A program made the translations under genes and the position numbers. Under the pieces are notes generated by a model that had not been told where the DNA came from, searched no databases, and saw only the letters and a list, made by a program, of their open reading frames with translations. Below, piece after piece: positions 1-6,137 of a stretch of 6,137 nucleotides of DNA (position 1 is its first letter; each line of letters starts with the position of its first letter). Source of the stretch: Clostridia bacterium (GTDB taxonomy: Bacteria > Bacillota > Clostridia > UBA1381); contig CAADSR010000324.1 of assembly GCA_900751685.1 (NCBI GenBank), positions 1 to 6,137 on the forward strand. The letters run 5' to 3'.

Positions 1-292
1 CACCTACCAATGCATCCACATTAACTTCTAGCAATGGAAATGCAGATAGTGCATCTAGCCATCCCTGTAGATCATTCGTACCATATCTATTGTCCATATC
101 TTTTGCTATTTCCCATGCAGTAGAAAAATGATTATATCTATTATTTTCCTTATTAGCCCAAAATACTGTAGACATTTTTGCTTGTGTAACTAAGCCTTTA
201 CCATTTTCATCTTTTTTCAAATAAAAATAGGCTTGTTGTTCTTGGAACATCTCCACAACATTAATTATGTCATACTGGATTCGTTGATACAT
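1..292 (-). CDS. Partial small hypothetical protein after the Rhs tip; candidate immunity protein
   Basis: An open frame starts at ATG 292-290 and runs 97 codons to the left edge without a stop, so its C-terminus is outside the window. It begins MYQRIQYDIINVVEMF. The visible part is mildly acidic (13 Asp/Glu against 9 Lys/Arg), rich in aromatic residues, and shows no signal peptide or membrane segment. I do not recognise the family. The start overlaps the end of the preceding Rhs-tip frame by 23 bases (270-292). A weak GGA lies four bases before the ATG. An in-frame ATG at 250 has GGAG directly against it, which is too close to be a good ribosome binding site. Position right after an Rhs C-terminal module and the small acidic character fit an immunity protein; this is inferred from context only. 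The alternative is that it is the rest of the toxin domain, separated by a frameshift near 270-290. GC is low, like the Rhs tip. Confidence 0.5.
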   Translation of the reverse strand, partial: MYQRIQYDIINVVEMFQEQQAYFYLKKDENGKGLVTQAKMSTVFWANKENNRYNHFSTAWEIAKDMDNRYGTNDLQGWLDALSAFPLLEVNVDALVG

Positions 293-440
293 CTAATCCG
301 TTGCAATATACTCTTACACCAGATGCATACTCATTTTCTCTAACACTATCAAAAAATATTTCCATTGTATAATCTGAATTACCATGTTTAAAATTATATG
401 TAATTTTAGCTCCATTCCCATAATCTTCCTATATAATTTC
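270..440 (-). pseudogene. In-frame continuation of the Rhs C-terminal tip beyond two stop codons
   Basis: After the TGA of the Rhs frame (443-441) the same frame reads three codons (GAA ATT ATA), a TAG (431-429), then 52 open codons before a TGA at 272-270. The 52 residues begin EDYGNGAKITYNFKHGN and end in NGLDVSTNPV. Codons have mostly purine in position one and varied amino acids, which looks like real coding sequence rather than noise. The first ATG inside it is at 365, after which only 31 codons remain, so it has no good start of its own. The simplest reading is the remainder of the Rhs-linked variable domain, cut off by nonsense mutations or by a nearby pair of indels. A sequencing error could produce one stop but does not easily explain two four codons apart. 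A separately translated fragment is less likely. I do not recognise a toxin fold. Confidence 0.55.
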
Positions 441-2099
441 TCATCCCATTAAATTAGCCATATCTCTAAGACTAGCATACGTACCTGTTTCCTTATCCTC
501 TACATTAGTTATAGATCTAGTGTCATAATCCATAACTGTAACATATATAGTCGCAAGTCCTAAAAAATCAAATGCATTCACAGGATTTCCACTACAGTAA
601 CTATACCAATTCAACCCATCCTTTATTGGATCTTCTGTTATAAATCTTCCTGTTCCGGGTAAATAATATCTTGCTCTTAGGTATATATTATCTGTTTCTT
701 CATCATAGTACTCACCGCAGTATCTAAACGGATTTGTATCGGCTTCATCCTTGTTTTGTTCATTGCCGAACGCATCATATGTATACGTCTTTGTAATGTT
801 GCCCGCACTGTCCACCAGCATATCCACATCACCATGTGCATTCGTCAGATAATACTGTTTTTCTCCGCCCTGCTCGCCGTATACCAGTCCCATGCCTCTG
901 TAGTACTTGCTTGTAACATTGCCTGACTCATCAGCTTCAGCGATTATATTTATTCCATCCCAGATATGTTTTGTTGTCTTACCGTTGACCGTCTTACTGG
1001 TGCGCAGTCCATATACATTATAGGCGTAGCTTGCAGTTGTTCTATCTTCAAATAAAGAGGTCAGCCGGTTTAGCCCATTGTACTCATATATCCCTGCTGT
1101 TGTATTTGCGCCATTTTCCGATATTGATACGCCCTGTGCTCCCGAGGGGCTGGCGATCATGCTTCCCATTTTGCTGATCATATTCCCATTCGGGTCATAC
1201 TGATACTGGGTCAATTCTGTTTGTTGCTCCAGCACTTTTGTTTCAGAAAGAAGGCGGTTATTCTTATCGTAGGCATAATTAGTAGTAAACGGAGTTTCTG
1301 TGCCTGTCACACTCATCTGTTTCCGGTTTCCGCCTGCGTCATACTGATATGCGGTCACCGCTGTCCCGTTTTGTTCCTTCGTCAGACGTCCCAGGCCATC
1401 ATAGGTATACTGCGTTGTCTTCTCCCCGGTCTGGTTTACATCTGCTTTTTTCTCGCTTTGGTTTCCATTGGCATAATAGTCATAATGATACCGTCCTACA
1501 GTCAGCATTCCATCCCTGGCTGTAATCACAACCTCTTTGACCTGTCCCGCCTTGTTATAGCTATACGTTGTCTTGATTTTCGAAGCCGGTGTATATTTTG
1601 TGAGCAGATTGCCGTTATTGTCATAGGTATACTGCTCTATAACGCTATTATCCCTCAAATCCCTGATATTGTCAAGTAAATTCAACTTTGTATAACTGTA
1701 CTGCAGAGACATCTGCACCACGCCACCAGCAGTCAACTGGAACGTTTTTCTGTTGCCCGCTTCATCATATGTATATTCCTTGACCGTATCATTGAAGCTG
1801 TCTGATTCTTTGACCAGTTGTCCCAAGTTGTCATATTCATATGTGATATCATCTGCTGATATTTGCTGTCCCAGCTTATTATACGTAAATGTATGGCGAT
1901 CTGTTTTTTCATCAGTAGATACAACTTCTGTTGTCAGCAATCTTGCAAGGCTGTCATAGGTGTTTGTTGTTATATTACCGTTTCTATCCGTCGCATTGTC
2001 TATAGTCCCATTATAGTTTGGTACATAGGTCTCTTCTTGGTCCAGCGCGTCTATCGTCTTGATTGGCCTGTTTAGATAATCATATTCATACTTTATCAC
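441..2099 (-). CDS. Rhs/YD-repeat protein, 5'-truncated fragment with Rhs core
   Basis: The 552-residue frame has many YD-type repeats (for example YEYDNLGQLVKES at 87-99, YTYDEAGNRK at 109-118, YTYDGLGRLTKEQNG at 231-245, YQYDPNGNMISK at 299-310). The Rhs-associated core follows at about 360-515, with YLRARYYLPGTGRFITEDP at 473-491 and the junction NPVNAFDFLGL at 505-515. Rhs repeats form a beta-strand cocoon around a variable C-terminal toxin, and the junction is the self-cleavage site before that toxin. Here only 37 residues follow the junction. The GTG at 2099 is a formal start with no Shine-Dalgarno. Rhs-like sequence (GNSDYS) continues upstream in frame to a TAG at 2132-2130, so this is a truncated gene lacking its signal peptide and N-terminal half. 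Codon use turns AT-rich from about residue 455. The family call is certain; function as a lone fragment is doubtful. Confidence 0.9.
   Translation of the reverse strand: MIKYEYDYLNRPIKTIDALDQEETYVPNYNGTIDNATDRNGNITTNTYDSLARLLTTEVVSTDEKTDRHTFTYNKLGQQISADDITYEYDNLGQLVKESDSFNDTVKEYTYDEAGNRKTFQLTAGGVVQMSLQYSYTKLNLLDNIRDLRDNSVIEQYTYDNNGNLLTKYTPASKIKTTYSYNKAGQVKEVVITARDGMLTVGRYHYDYYANGNQSEKKADVNQTGEKTTQYTYDGLGRLTKEQNGTAVTAYQYDAGGNRKQMSVTGTETPFTTNYAYDKNNRLLSETKVLEQQTELTQYQYDPNGNMISKMGSMIASPSGAQGVSISENGANTTAGIYEYNGLNRLTSLFEDRTTASYAYNVYGLRTSKTVNGKTTKHIWDGINIIAEADESGNVTSKYYRGMGLVYGEQGGEKQYYLTNAHGDVDMLVDSAGNITKTYTYDAFGNEQNKDEADTNPFRYCGEYYDEETDNIYLRARYYLPGTGRFITEDPIKDGLNWYSYCSGNPVNAFDFLGLATIYVTVMDYDTRSITNVEDKETGTYASLRDMANLMG
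555..1022 (-). other. Rhs-associated core and predicted autoproteolysis junction
   Basis: Residues about 360-515 of the Rhs fragment match the family's conserved core: an HGD motif (422-424), YDAFGN (441-446), PFRYCGEYYD (457-466), RARYY (475-479), GRFITEDP (484-491) and N-P at 505-506. In Rhs proteins the core ends in PxxxxDPxGL, where the shell cleaves off the C-terminal domain. Here it reads PVNAFDFLGL: Pro506, Asp511, Gly514 and Leu515 are kept, but the Pro after Asp is Phe512. The Asp codon is at 569-567 and the expected cleavage point after Leu515 is at 555. Cleavage is inferred from the family and may be altered by the substitution. Confidence 0.7.
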
Positions 2100-2129
2100 A
2101 GAATAGTCGCTATTGCCTGATATATCACC

Positions 2130-2143
2130 CTAATATTATAAGG
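2130..2143. other. Breakpoint at which Rhs homology begins
   Basis: Reading the Rhs frame upstream from the GTG at 2099 gives ten more plausible residues (GDISGNSDYS), then an in-frame TAG at 2132-2130. Beyond it lies AT-rich sequence (TAATATTATAAG on the plus strand) and then the first copy of the direct repeat. No YD repeat is visible above this point. I read this as the junction at which an insertion or deletion removed the 5' part of the rhs gene. The exact boundary cannot be fixed without an intact homologue. Confidence 0.5.
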
Positions 2144-2161
2144 GGGAACACTTTTAACCGA
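2144..2161 (+). repeat. 18-bp direct repeat, left copy
   Basis: The copy reads GGGAACACTTTTAACCGA on the plus strand and matches the copy at 2345-2362 at 17 of 18 positions (A instead of T at position 4). It lies within about 15 bases of the Rhs breakpoint. Confidence 0.8.
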
Positions 2162-2243
2162 TTGCTTCTTGGAGAGGGGGACAGATTTCTGCTAAACAAA
2201 AAATTAAGGCCAAAATCGACCCACGTTTTTTCTCCTTAAACGC

Positions 2244-2272
2244 AAAAAAAAGCTTGAAACCAAGCCTTTTTC
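2244..2272 (-). terminator. Rho-independent terminator inside the spacer
   Basis: On the minus strand a GCTTG/CAAGC stem with a four-base GTTT loop is followed by eight T (complement of A2244-2251). An A-rich arm and a T-rich arm can extend the stem past a one-base bulge. On the plus strand the same hairpin is followed by CTTTTT, so it could work both ways. The stem is short, so strength is moderate. It lies upstream of the rhs fragment and would further block transcription arriving from the SLH gene. Confidence 0.6.
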
Positions 2273-2344
2273 CTTGTATCAACGTGCCGTTAATACGTGG
2301 CTCCCTATTCTCTTTATGATATAATTAACCGATTTGGTTTAATA

Positions 2345-2362
2345 GGGTACACTTTTAACCGA
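2345..2362 (+). repeat. 18-bp direct repeat, right copy
   Basis: The copy reads GGGTACACTTTTAACCGA on the plus strand, 201 bases from the left copy and in the same orientation. The shorter TTAACCGATT at 2325-2334 shares the 3' part of the left copy. Confidence 0.8.
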
Positions 2363-2403
2363 AATGAAAATTATAAATGGTCGGAAAGACTGTTTTTTTG
2401 CAT

Positions 2404-2447
2404 AAAAAGATCTGCGACCAAACCTTAGCGGTTTAGGCGCAGACCTT
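2404..2447 (-). terminator. Rho-independent terminator of the SLH-protein gene
   Basis: Ten bases after the TAA of the SLH gene, the minus strand forms a long hairpin: outer stem TCTGCG/CGCAGA (2443-2438 with 2416-2411), inner stem AAACC/GGTTT around a GCTAA loop, followed by TCTTTTTATG. On the plus strand the hairpin is followed by only four T, so its main action is on the minus strand. Stem length, U-tract and position straight after the stop make this the natural end of the transcript. Confidence 0.85.
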
Positions 2448-2456
2448 TTACAAATT

Positions 2457-5400
2457 TTAAGCTGATAACACTATATCCATCCAATTTGACAATACTGAGG
2501 CCGCTTCTGCTCTGGTCACACTGTTTTCACCACGAATTGAACCGTCAGGATAACCATTTACAATTCCTTTTGACGCCATTTTTAACACAGCCTCATAGGC
2601 ATATTCGGGTAATTGCGCCTCATCTGTGAAGGATAGCCGTTCATCGTTCTTTACTTCAAACGGCACAGCCCTGTATATCAGCACAAATGCATCCATTCTT
2701 GAAACAGGCATATCCGCTCCCGCAAGAACACCGCCGTCCGTTCCTATACCGTTCATAATGCCAAGAGCAAATCCGGCCTTGATATACGGAACAGCCCATT
2801 CCTGTATATCATCCGTATCAAGCGTATCCAGCACTGTTTCATCATACTGTGATACATCTACCTTTAGCATACGAAGCACGAGAGCCATAAGCTCTGCTCT
2901 GGTGACCGGATTTTCCGGTGCAAACAGTCCATCAGGATAGCCGTCAATAATACTTAACCCCGTAAGACGGTAAATATCACGCGCCGCCCAATGCGAGAGC
3001 GTAACATCAGCAAACTCTTTCTCATCTGCACGCGACATAAACATATATTGACCGTTAATATCATCAATGCGGCAGGTAACAGCCGTCTTACTGTCCGATT
3101 CCTCTTTTACAAGCTCCCATGAATCAAAATAAGAATTATATTTATACAGTCCCACACTTTTTCCATCAATATCAAGCTTACTGTAATCAAATGTAATAAC
3201 TATATTCTTTTTTAACTCCTCGCTGTACAGCTTTTCAAAGGTAAACTGCCCGGACAACTGCCGGTCTCCTGTCAAAAGCGCCTCCTCGTGCCCGTCCTCA
3301 AGCTTTTTGTGCATAACTATGCGGTTTTCTGTGCCGACAGCCCCCACCGGAACTATTACAGTAATATTATCATCGGCTTTTACACTTGTCTGTCTTGACG
3401 GATATGCTTCGATTACTTTTATTATATTATTGCTGCCGATCTTTTTGACCAGCTCGTTTAAATCTCTCTGAATCTTGCTTTGAGATAATCCTCCACCGGT
3501 TCCCGGCCTTATTGACGGCGTGGGTTCCGGCTCTTCTGACGTGACTGCCTTAATAGTGACGATATCCTCAAGAGCGGAATAACGTTCCGCATCCGAACCA
3601 TCGCCCTCCACATAAGTTGCTCCGGCTAATTGAACACGGACCACATATTCGCCTTCCTCAGACGCTTTGAAAACAGAACCCTCAAGCGCAGCAGAGGCGC
3701 CGTTATATAGAATCGTCCATTCCGCATTCCCGGTTACATCTATATTTTTTCTATTCTCTCCATTCAGATATGAACCTTCCGCACGCAGATCAAGTGGCTC
3801 GTTTACCGGCACGGTTATGGTTTTATCCGTTATAGCTTTACCACATGTAATTTCAAGCGAATCCAGTCCACCTATGCCTCCGTTTACCGCCGCTACCTGA
3901 AGATAGCTTTCATTTCCTGCCGCATCCTTTGCCGTAATGTAATAGGCGTCCTTCATCTGCTTTTCATCAAATGGAAGGCTCAGCTTAAACCGTCCCTGTT
4001 CATCTGCTGTAACAGTATCACTGCCCACAGATATAACCGCTCCCCTTTCACTTACGCCTGAAAGCTCTGCGCTGTTTCCGTAAACTATAACCGTGCTTCC
4101 CTCCTGCACATAAAGCATCGGCGGTGTAGTATCCTTTTTAAAAGAATACACTCCCTCTCCTGCAGCCGCATCACTTGCACAAATGTCTCCCTGCTGATTT
4201 CTTGCGGTATATGTCACATAATATTCTCCGTCTTCAACAGGTATCTGTATATCCCAGTTATTTTTATATGTATCTGTATAGTCATATACCGAACCGTTTA
4301 TATTCAGCGACAAGTCTACAGGCTGGTCAAAGATATAGGATGCCCTATACGATTCTCCCGTAAGATACACAGCATCTCCCTGACTAAGGGTGTCCTGTGT
4401 TTCAAATGCCGTTAGCTTAGGCTCATTGATCTGTGGCATTGCAGCCGGAGCCGAATCCAGAGACTTCCCGTAATAAATCCGGTTTTCATTATAGGTCTGC
4501 CGCCCGTCCACAGTCTCCATTCCCGGCTCATATCGTGCCGGAGTAACAGTAACAAAATACTGCTTTCCCGCAGTAAGCGGAGGAATTTCGTAAGCTGCGG
4601 GCTCTAAGCCCCCATCCATTCCGCCGGTAAATCCTTTAACCGATTTCCCGGTACCCAGATAAATGTCATCCAGTGTCTCTGCGGAAAACCTCAGCATCTC
4701 ATAACCACGTACAGGGTCGCCATTTTCATCCTTAAGCTCCACAAAAACATCTGTGACCTCCGGATCAAGGCCATCAATACTTACTTTAAAGGCCCCGTTG
4801 CCGGCAGAAGTTAGGTTGACTAATGAGGGCGCAGACGGCAGGAGTGTATTGTTCCAAATTATCTCAGTGCTCTTATCCACATAGGTCGTACTGCTCTCTC
4901 CCTCAGTAGATAGGATATATACCGGGTAATACGTGCCTGATGGCAGTGTATCCGGAATTTCCATTGAGCCCGCCGAGATTCCTGCTCCCGTGACCGGCGT
5001 ATGGTTTAATGGAGTCAATGTGTTTTCTGTGCCGGCTTCTTCTTTAGTCTCAGAGTCGGTTTTTTTCGCAAGTTTTTCTTTAAACTCAGGGTCATCGGTC
5101 AAAAATACGTTTAGCTCTGATTTTTCTTTAAGCTCTTCCGTGCCGACCGTATAATTTATTTTGCTCCCGTCTCTGTTAGTAGAAGCGGATGTTATTCGCG
5201 CAAGCCCCCCTACACCATATACACTGTAATTAGAAATGTCAAATACAGTGTCTCCATTAGAGCAGTCTACCAATATGGCGTCAAGCTCCTCATATTCTTC
5301 CCGCTGTATTGATAATATTATTTTGCTATCCTTTATCATAAAGCTTCCGCCGCCGGAAGCGTCAGACTCAATGGCCGGACGTCCGTTTATTGTGATTTCA

Positions 5401-6137
5401 CCGGCTTCGGGTGCCGCTCCCGTAAACGGTATCTCAAGAAACAGAGCGGAGCCTGACTTCATCCCGGCAGATGCGGGAATATCGAGCACATTTGACGACA
5501 TCAGCCTGAATGCTTTATTTGGCTCTGTTTTCAGCTTTTTGATATTAGACATTATCTCCGGTTCTACCGTCTGCCGCTTTTCAGATTCCAGAGACTGAAG
5601 AAGTACAGATGGCGCTCCTCCTCCGGCTCCAAAGCTGACCTCCTCACTGTCCCAGTAATATACAACAGAGACATAGGTATTTAAAAATTTAGCTCCCGCT
5701 CCTACCGATTGATTTGAAATGTATCCTTCCGCATCAGCAATCACATCGCCTCCTATTATTGGAACACTTTCAGGCACCTGCAGTCTGGCAAAAACACTTC
5801 CCTTAACAAGATCATTTTCAAAATGTACTGTCGCTCCGCCGATCAGCGCCTGAAACAGCTCTATCTGTCCTGTGAGAGTCACATGAAAGGGACTTTCCCA
5901 CTGAGCGTCAAGGAGACCCCTCAGTGTCACGGCAGGTATATTGGCAAGACCAAATTCCAATTCTCCGCCCAGGCCCCTGGGTGAGATGTAGATATCTCCG
6001 CCAGCTCTTAAAAGCTCAAATGCTTCAACACCTATTTGAAGGCTGAAGGTCAGCGGCGGCAGGCCGCTGTTCTCACCTCTAAAGTTTTGTACCGTGTCAT
6101 ATATATCGCTGATTCCCCCGCCCAGCATATAAACAGA
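2457..6137 (-). CDS. SLH-domain, multi-module surface exoprotein (5' partial)
   Basis: The frame is open to the right edge (Ser-Val-Tyr precede the first Met at 6128), and that Met is followed by no signal peptide, so the true start is outside the window. Numbering from this Met: 25-170 is rich in alternating hydrophobic/Gly beta strands of unknown type; about 220-345 is a beta-rich module; 350-375 is a charged spacer; about 430-565 resembles fibronectin type III; 666-745 is a bacterial Ig-like domain opening with DTTPP and closing with AKDAAGNES; about 754-860 is a second Ig-like module; 864-880 is a Pro/Gly-rich linker; about 905-1035 is a beta-sandwich with IVPVGAV; 1038-1223 are three SLH modules. 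SLH modules bind pyruvylated secondary cell-wall polymers, so the protein should be exported and held on the cell wall. No enzyme motif is visible; a structural, adhesive or binding role is a guess. Its own terminator follows at once. Confidence 0.9.
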   Translation of the reverse strand, partial: SVYMLGGGISDIYDTVQNFRGENSGLPPLTFSLQIGVEAFELLRAGGDIYISPRGLGGELEFGLANIPAVTLRGLLDAQWESPFHVTLTGQIELFQALIGGATVHFENDLVKGSVFARLQVPESVPIIGGDVIADAEGYISNQSVGAGAKFLNTYVSVVYYWDSEEVSFGAGGGAPSVLLQSLESEKRQTVEPEIMSNIKKLKTEPNKAFRLMSSNVLDIPASAGMKSGSALFLEIPFTGAAPEAGEITINGRPAIESDASGGGSFMIKDSKIILSIQREEYEELDAILVDCSNGDTVFDISNYSVYGVGGLARITSASTNRDGSKINYTVGTEELKEKSELNVFLTDDPEFKEKLAKKTDSETKEEAGTENTLTPLNHTPVTGAGISAGSMEIPDTLPSGTYYPVYILSTEGESSTTYVDKSTEIIWNNTLLPSAPSLVNLTSAGNGAFKVSIDGLDPEVTDVFVELKDENGDPVRGYEMLRFSAETLDDIYLGTGKSVKGFTGGMDGGLEPAAYEIPPLTAGKQYFVTVTPARYEPGMETVDGRQTYNENRIYYGKSLDSAPAAMPQINEPKLTAFETQDTLSQGDAVYLTGESYRASYIFDQPVDLSLNINGSVYDYTDTYKNNWDIQIPVEDGEYYVTYTARNQQGDICASDAAAGEGVYSFKKDTTPPMLYVQEGSTVIVYGNSAELSGVSERGAVISVGSDTVTADEQGRFKLSLPFDEKQMKDAYYITAKDAAGNESYLQVAAVNGGIGGLDSLEITCGKAITDKTITVPVNEPLDLRAEGSYLNGENRKNIDVTGNAEWTILYNGASAALEGSVFKASEEGEYVVRVQLAGATYVEGDGSDAERYSALEDIVTIKAVTSEEPEPTPSIRPGTGGGLSQSKIQRDLNELVKKIGSNNIIKVIEAYPSRQTSVKADDNITVIVPVGAVGTENRIVMHKKLEDGHEEALLTGDRQLSGQFTFEKLYSEELKKNIVITFDYSKLDIDGKSVGLYKYNSYFDSWELVKEESDSKTAVTCRIDDINGQYMFMSRADEKEFADVTLSHWAARDIYRLTGLSIIDGYPDGLFAPENPVTRAELMALVLRMLKVDVSQYDETVLDTLDTDDIQEWAVPYIKAGFALGIMNGIGTDGGVLAGADMPVSRMDAFVLIYRAVPFEVKNDERLSFTDEAQLPEYAYEAVLKMASKGIVNGYPDGSIRGENSVTRAEAASVLSNWMDIVLSA
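2460..3017 (-). other. Three C-terminal SLH cell-wall-anchoring modules
   Basis: SLH1 (residues 1038-1101) contains EFADVTLSHWA, DGYPDGLFAPENPVTRAE. SLH2 (1102-1164) has IQEWAVPYIKAGFALGIMNG but SRMD in place of TRAE, and GIGTDGG in place of the usual GYPDG turn. SLH3 (1165-1223) has FTDEAQLPEYA, IVNGYPDGS and ENSVTRAE. The TRAE-type motif carries residues that contact the cell-wall polymer. Two canonical copies and one divergent copy should still form the usual three-pronged SLH fold. Confidence 0.9.

Larger units (their letters stand above)
2144..2362. mobile_element. Putative insertion-element remnant bounded by direct repeats
   Basis: This 219-base stretch lies in the gene-free spacer between the two genes and is flanked by two direct copies of GGG[A/T]ACACTTTTAACCGA. 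A third partial copy, TTAACCGATT, is at 2325-2334. It contains no ORF I can support and carries an internal hairpin terminator at 2244-2272. Short repeated elements in direct orientation near one end resemble the multiple terminal repeats of IS21-family elements, but I cannot confirm the family from sequence alone and there is no transposase here. A scar left when an element deleted the 5' half of the rhs gene would explain both the repeats and the abrupt Rhs start. A non-mobile repeat is possible. Confidence 0.35.

Noticed and set aside
314..421. A 35-codon minus-strand ORF starting at ATG 421 behind an AGGAAG
   Set aside because: It overlaps the Rhs-tip continuation in another frame. Its product is a run of Ile/Leu/Met/Lys of the kind AT-rich shadow frames give, while the other frame has the coding-like codon pattern.
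1221..1679. A 152-codon plus-strand ORF opposite the Rhs repeats
   Set aside because: It is antisense to clear YD-repeat coding; its Cys/Ile/Val-rich product mirrors the repeat codons and resembles no family.
441..2099. YD repeats considered as a CRISPR-like or tandem DNA repeat array
   Set aside because: The repetition is at protein level, with irregular spacing and diverged DNA, as is normal for Rhs proteins.
2205..2238. AAGGAG followed by GTG on the minus strand in the spacer, possible small gene
   Set aside because: The frame from that GTG stops after six codons, so no peptide gene is supported.
2221..2300. CCACGT (2221-2226) and ACGTGG (2295-2300) as a long-range inverted repeat
   Set aside because: Only six pairs over an 80-base span; this is expected by chance and cannot be told from noise.
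2298..2325. A perfect TATAAT (2320-2325) on the plus strand, possible promoter
   Set aside because: There is no convincing -35 box at 16-18 bases, and no plus-strand gene follows; it meets the SLH terminator and the antisense of the SLH gene.
5236..5598. A 120-codon plus-strand ORF opposite the SLH protein
   Set aside because: It is antisense to a continuous 1226-codon frame with recognisable domains, and its Ser-rich product has no domain features.

Overview
The window looks like an accessory surface-protein and polymorphic-toxin locus from a Gram-positive anaerobe, most likely a member of Clostridia. That placement is inferred from two protein types, an exoprotein ending in three S-layer homology (SLH) modules and a clostridial-style Rhs/YD-repeat protein, and from the moderate GC of the two long genes (hand counts of about 45-54% in sampled stretches). 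No marker gene fixes the taxon. Every gene I can support is on the minus strand, so transcription runs from high to low coordinates.

Region by region, from the right: 6137-2457 is one very long open frame, open at the right edge. It encodes the C-terminal 1226 residues of a multi-domain surface protein: a beta-strand-rich N-terminal part, several Ig/FN3-like beta-sandwich modules, a Pro/Gly linker and three C-terminal SLH modules. A strong hairpin terminator (2404-2447) follows it. The 357-base spacer 2100-2456 has no convincing gene. It carries an 18-bp direct repeat (2144-2161 and 2345-2362, one mismatch), a second hairpin terminator (2244-2272) and a probable insertion-element scar. At about 2130 an Rhs reading frame begins abruptly. 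The frame 2099-441 holds YD repeats, the Rhs core and the junction motif that normally precedes a variable C-terminal toxin, but it lacks the N-terminal half of an Rhs protein and has no ribosome binding site.

Left of about 720 the base composition falls to about 33% GC (235 G+C in 720 bases by hand count), against about 50% at 1321-1560. This is the composition shift expected for a horizontally exchanged Rhs C-terminal module. The Rhs frame stops 37 codons past the core motif at a TGA, meets a TAG four codons later, then stays open in the same frame for 52 codons (428-273) with a coding-like pattern. A further partial ORF (292 to the left edge), overlapping that stretch by 23 bases, is either the cognate immunity gene or a frameshifted continuation of the tip.

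Overall this is best read as an Rhs toxin module that has lost its N-terminal delivery portion and has a broken or split tip. It lies downstream of, but is transcriptionally insulated from, an SLH-anchored exoprotein. The most interesting part is the disrupted C-terminal module with its possible immunity partner at 1-440. I see no clear evidence for a wholly new system.
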